Shown: positions 62,587 through 64,000 of the stretch, piece after piece
Layout: each line of letters begins with the position of its first letter
Numbering within the stretch: position 1 is the stretch's first letter
Source of the DNA: Pedobacter sp. MC2016-05
GTDB lineage: Bacteria; Bacteroidota; Bacteroidia; Sphingobacteriales; Sphingobacteriaceae
Assembly: GCF_026239735.1 (NCBI RefSeq)
Contig: NZ_JAPIVT010000002.1
Coordinates: 310,001-374,000 of the forward strand
DNA length: 64,000 nucleotides
Direction: 5' to 3'
Translations under genes and position numbers: made by a program
The notes under the pieces: model-generated
What the model saw: the letters and a program-made list of their open reading frames with translations, nothing else
Database searches by the model: none
What the model was told of the DNA's origin: nothing

Positions 62587-63627
62587 ATGGACATTAACGA
62601 ATTAGTAAGAGAAAATATAAAAAACCTTAAACCATATTCTACTGCAAGAGATGAGTTTAAAGGACAAGCATCTGTATTTTTGGATGCCAATGAGAACAGC
62701 TATGGTTCTCCCCTACCCGCAAATTATAATCGCTACCCAGATCCACTACAATTTGATTTAAAAGATGCCATTAGTAAGATAAAAGGCGTGCCTATTGAAA
62801 ATACCTTTTTAGGCAATGGAAGTGATGAAGCGATAGATTTGCTTTTCCGAGCCTTTTGTAACCCAGGAAAAGACAATGTGATCGTTCTTCCGCCAACGTA
62901 TGGCATGTATGAAGTTTCTGCAAATATAAATGATGTCGAAATTCGCAAAGTCAGCTTGCTGCCGAATTTCCAATTAGACATGGAAAAGATTGCAGAAACG
63001 ATTGATAAAAACACAAAATTAATCTTCATTTGTTCACCAAATAATCCGACAGGAAATTCGATAAACCGCGAAGATATTGAAACAATTTTAGCCAACTTTA
63101 AAGGCATCGTTGTGGTTGATGAAGCCTACATAAATTATGCTCGCCAAAAGACCTTTATTCAGGAGCTAACCGAGTATGCAAACCTGGTAGTTTTACAAAC
63201 TTTTTCGAAGGCCTGGGGGCTTGCAGCTTTGCGTTTGGGAATGGCGTTTTCGTCGCGAAAAGTGATTGACGTTTTGAACAAAATTAAACCACCTTACAAC
63301 ATCAATCAAGCCACGCAAGATTTAGCTTTTGAGGCCTTGAAAAATATTGCACAAGTTAACGATTGGATCAAAGAATCTGTCGCCGAAAGAGACCGTCTTT
63401 CCACTGATTTGAATACGTTAGATATTGTTAAAAAAGTCTATCCATCTGACGCCAATTTTATATTGGTAGAAGTGACGGATGCAACTCAAATTTATGATAG
63501 TTTGGTTGATGAAGGCATTATCGTTCGCGACCGTTCGAAAGTGACTTTGTGCGAAGGTTGTTTACGAATTACCGTTGGAACAAGAGAAGAAAATGATAAA
63601 CTATTATCCATTTTGAAAACGAAATAA
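62587..63627 (+). CDS. hisC: Histidinol-phosphate aminotransferase
   Basis: A 346-residue PLP enzyme, fold type I. ATG at 62587 (MDINELVREN) is chosen; the in-frame TTG ten codons upstream would add an unusual extension. Motifs: GNGSDEAIDLLFRAF, CSPNNPTGN, DEAYINYA, and QTFSKAWGLA with the PLP lysine. It transfers an amino group from glutamate to imidazole acetol phosphate. Part of the his operon. Confidence 0.94.
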   Translation: MDINELVRENIKNLKPYSTARDEFKGQASVFLDANENSYGSPLPANYNRYPDPLQFDLKDAISKIKGVPIENTFLGNGSDEAIDLLFRAFCNPGKDNVIVLPPTYGMYEVSANINDVEIRKVSLLPNFQLDMEKIAETIDKNTKLIFICSPNNPTGNSINREDIETILANFKGIVVVDEAYINYARQKTFIQELTEYANLVVLQTFSKAWGLAALRLGMAFSSRKVIDVLNKIKPPYNINQATQDLAFEALKNIAQVNDWIKESVAERDRLSTDLNTLDIVKKVYPSDANFILVEVTDATQIYDSLVDEGIIVRDRSKVTLCEGCLRITVGTREENDKLLSILKTK

Positions 63628-63630
63628 AAG

Positions 63631-64000
63631 ATGAAAAAAGTATTATTTATAGATCGCGATGGAACTTTAAATATTGAGCCGGAAGATGAGCAGGTAGATA
63701 ATTTTGCGAAGCTGAAATTTTATCCACGGTCGTTGTACTACCTATCCAAAATTGCAGCAGAGATGGATTATGAATTGGTGATGGTAACAAATCAGGATGG
63801 ATTGGGAACACCATCAAATCCAGAAGAAAATTTTTGGCCAATCCATAATTTCATGCTGGATACTTTTGCAGGAGAAGGTGTAAATTTTAGTGAAATTATT
63901 ATTGATAGAACTTTCGCGAAGGATAATGCCCCTACCCGCAAACCCGGAACGGCTTTACTTACCAAGTATTTAAATGGCGATTACGATTTGCAACACTCAT
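63631..64000 (+). CDS. hisB: Histidinol phosphatase / imidazoleglycerol-phosphate dehydratase, 5' part
   Basis: The gene begins with ATG at 63631, three bases after the hisC stop, and continues past the window end. It opens with [20 protein letters not shown], the HAD-type phosphatase motif DRDGT with the nucleophile Asp at 8. Further residues [20 protein letters not shown] fit the N-terminal phosphatase domain of bifunctional HisB. The dehydratase domain is beyond the window. It belongs to the same operon. Confidence 0.88.
   Translation, partial: MKKVLFIDRDGTLNIEPEDEQVDNFAKLKFYPRSLYYLSKIAAEMDYELVMVTNQDGLGTPSNPEENFWPIHNFMLDTFAGEGVNFSEIIIDRTFAKDNAPTRKPGTALLTKYLNGDYDLQHS

Noticed and set aside
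1..64000. CRISPR arrays, rRNA genes, insertion sequences or transposases
   Set aside because: No regularly spaced direct repeats of suitable length, no rRNA-like sequence and no transposase were seen in the window; the TGTCCAA array has units too short and close for CRISPR.

Overview
The window looks like a chromosomal segment of a member of the Bacteroidota, most likely Sphingobacteriaceae (Pedobacter-like). Reasons: moderately AT-rich DNA, few strong Shine-Dalgarno sequences, at least one promoter of the Bacteroidota form TTTG-N18-TAnnTTTG (upstream of his), several TTG starts, and family types common in this phylum (GIN-domain, DUF3817, DUF3072, DUF4199, BatA-type VWA and GH3 proteins).

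Positions 1 to about 29,970 are the right part of a prophage whose left end lies outside the window. Order on the plus strand: a small reverse gene, a 0.25 kb array of TGTCCAA heptamers, two unknown genes, ClpP-like head maturation protease, major capsid protein, three small structural genes, a cargo-type secreted protein with its own terminator and promoter, a small gene, packaging genes (small-terminase candidate, large terminase), portal, a DUF6712-like head protein, a lysis cassette (amidase endolysin and two membrane-anchored proteins), tail genes, two long fibre proteins that each carry an SGNH-type esterase domain, a hub-like protein and the tape measure protein. A tyrosine integrase on the minus strand closes the element next to a tRNA-Leu(CAA) gene, the probable attachment site. 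No sheath was seen, so a siphovirus-like tail is likely. The module order is rotated relative to the classical terminase-portal-protease-capsid-tail order. Four operon starts in the late region share a two-box motif, and in three of them it ends exactly the same distance from the start codon. This is the best candidate in the window for an undescribed phage-specific expression system.

From 30.1 to 47.6 kb come host genes: a small membrane protein, an aspartyl protease-like lipid- or cell-envelope protein, a GIN-domain secreted protein, two small proteins, a secreted CE1-type esterase, then a long minus-strand series with hscB, rseP, dxr, a GH3-family adenylating enzyme, membrane proteins, two GT2 glycosyltransferases, a dihydroorotase homologue that has lost its metal ligands, and a BatA-type VWA protein.

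From 48.1 to 58.2 kb lies a minus-strand Ter stress-response operon: three intact TerD paralogues, a fourth broken by a frameshift and a stop codon, three VWA (TerY-like) proteins, small membrane proteins, a PP2C phosphatase, a protein kinase with zinc ribbon, and TerC. A YcbB-like L,D-transpeptidase lipoprotein follows. The window ends in the histidine operon (leader peptide with five His codons, hisG, hisD, hisC and the start of hisB).
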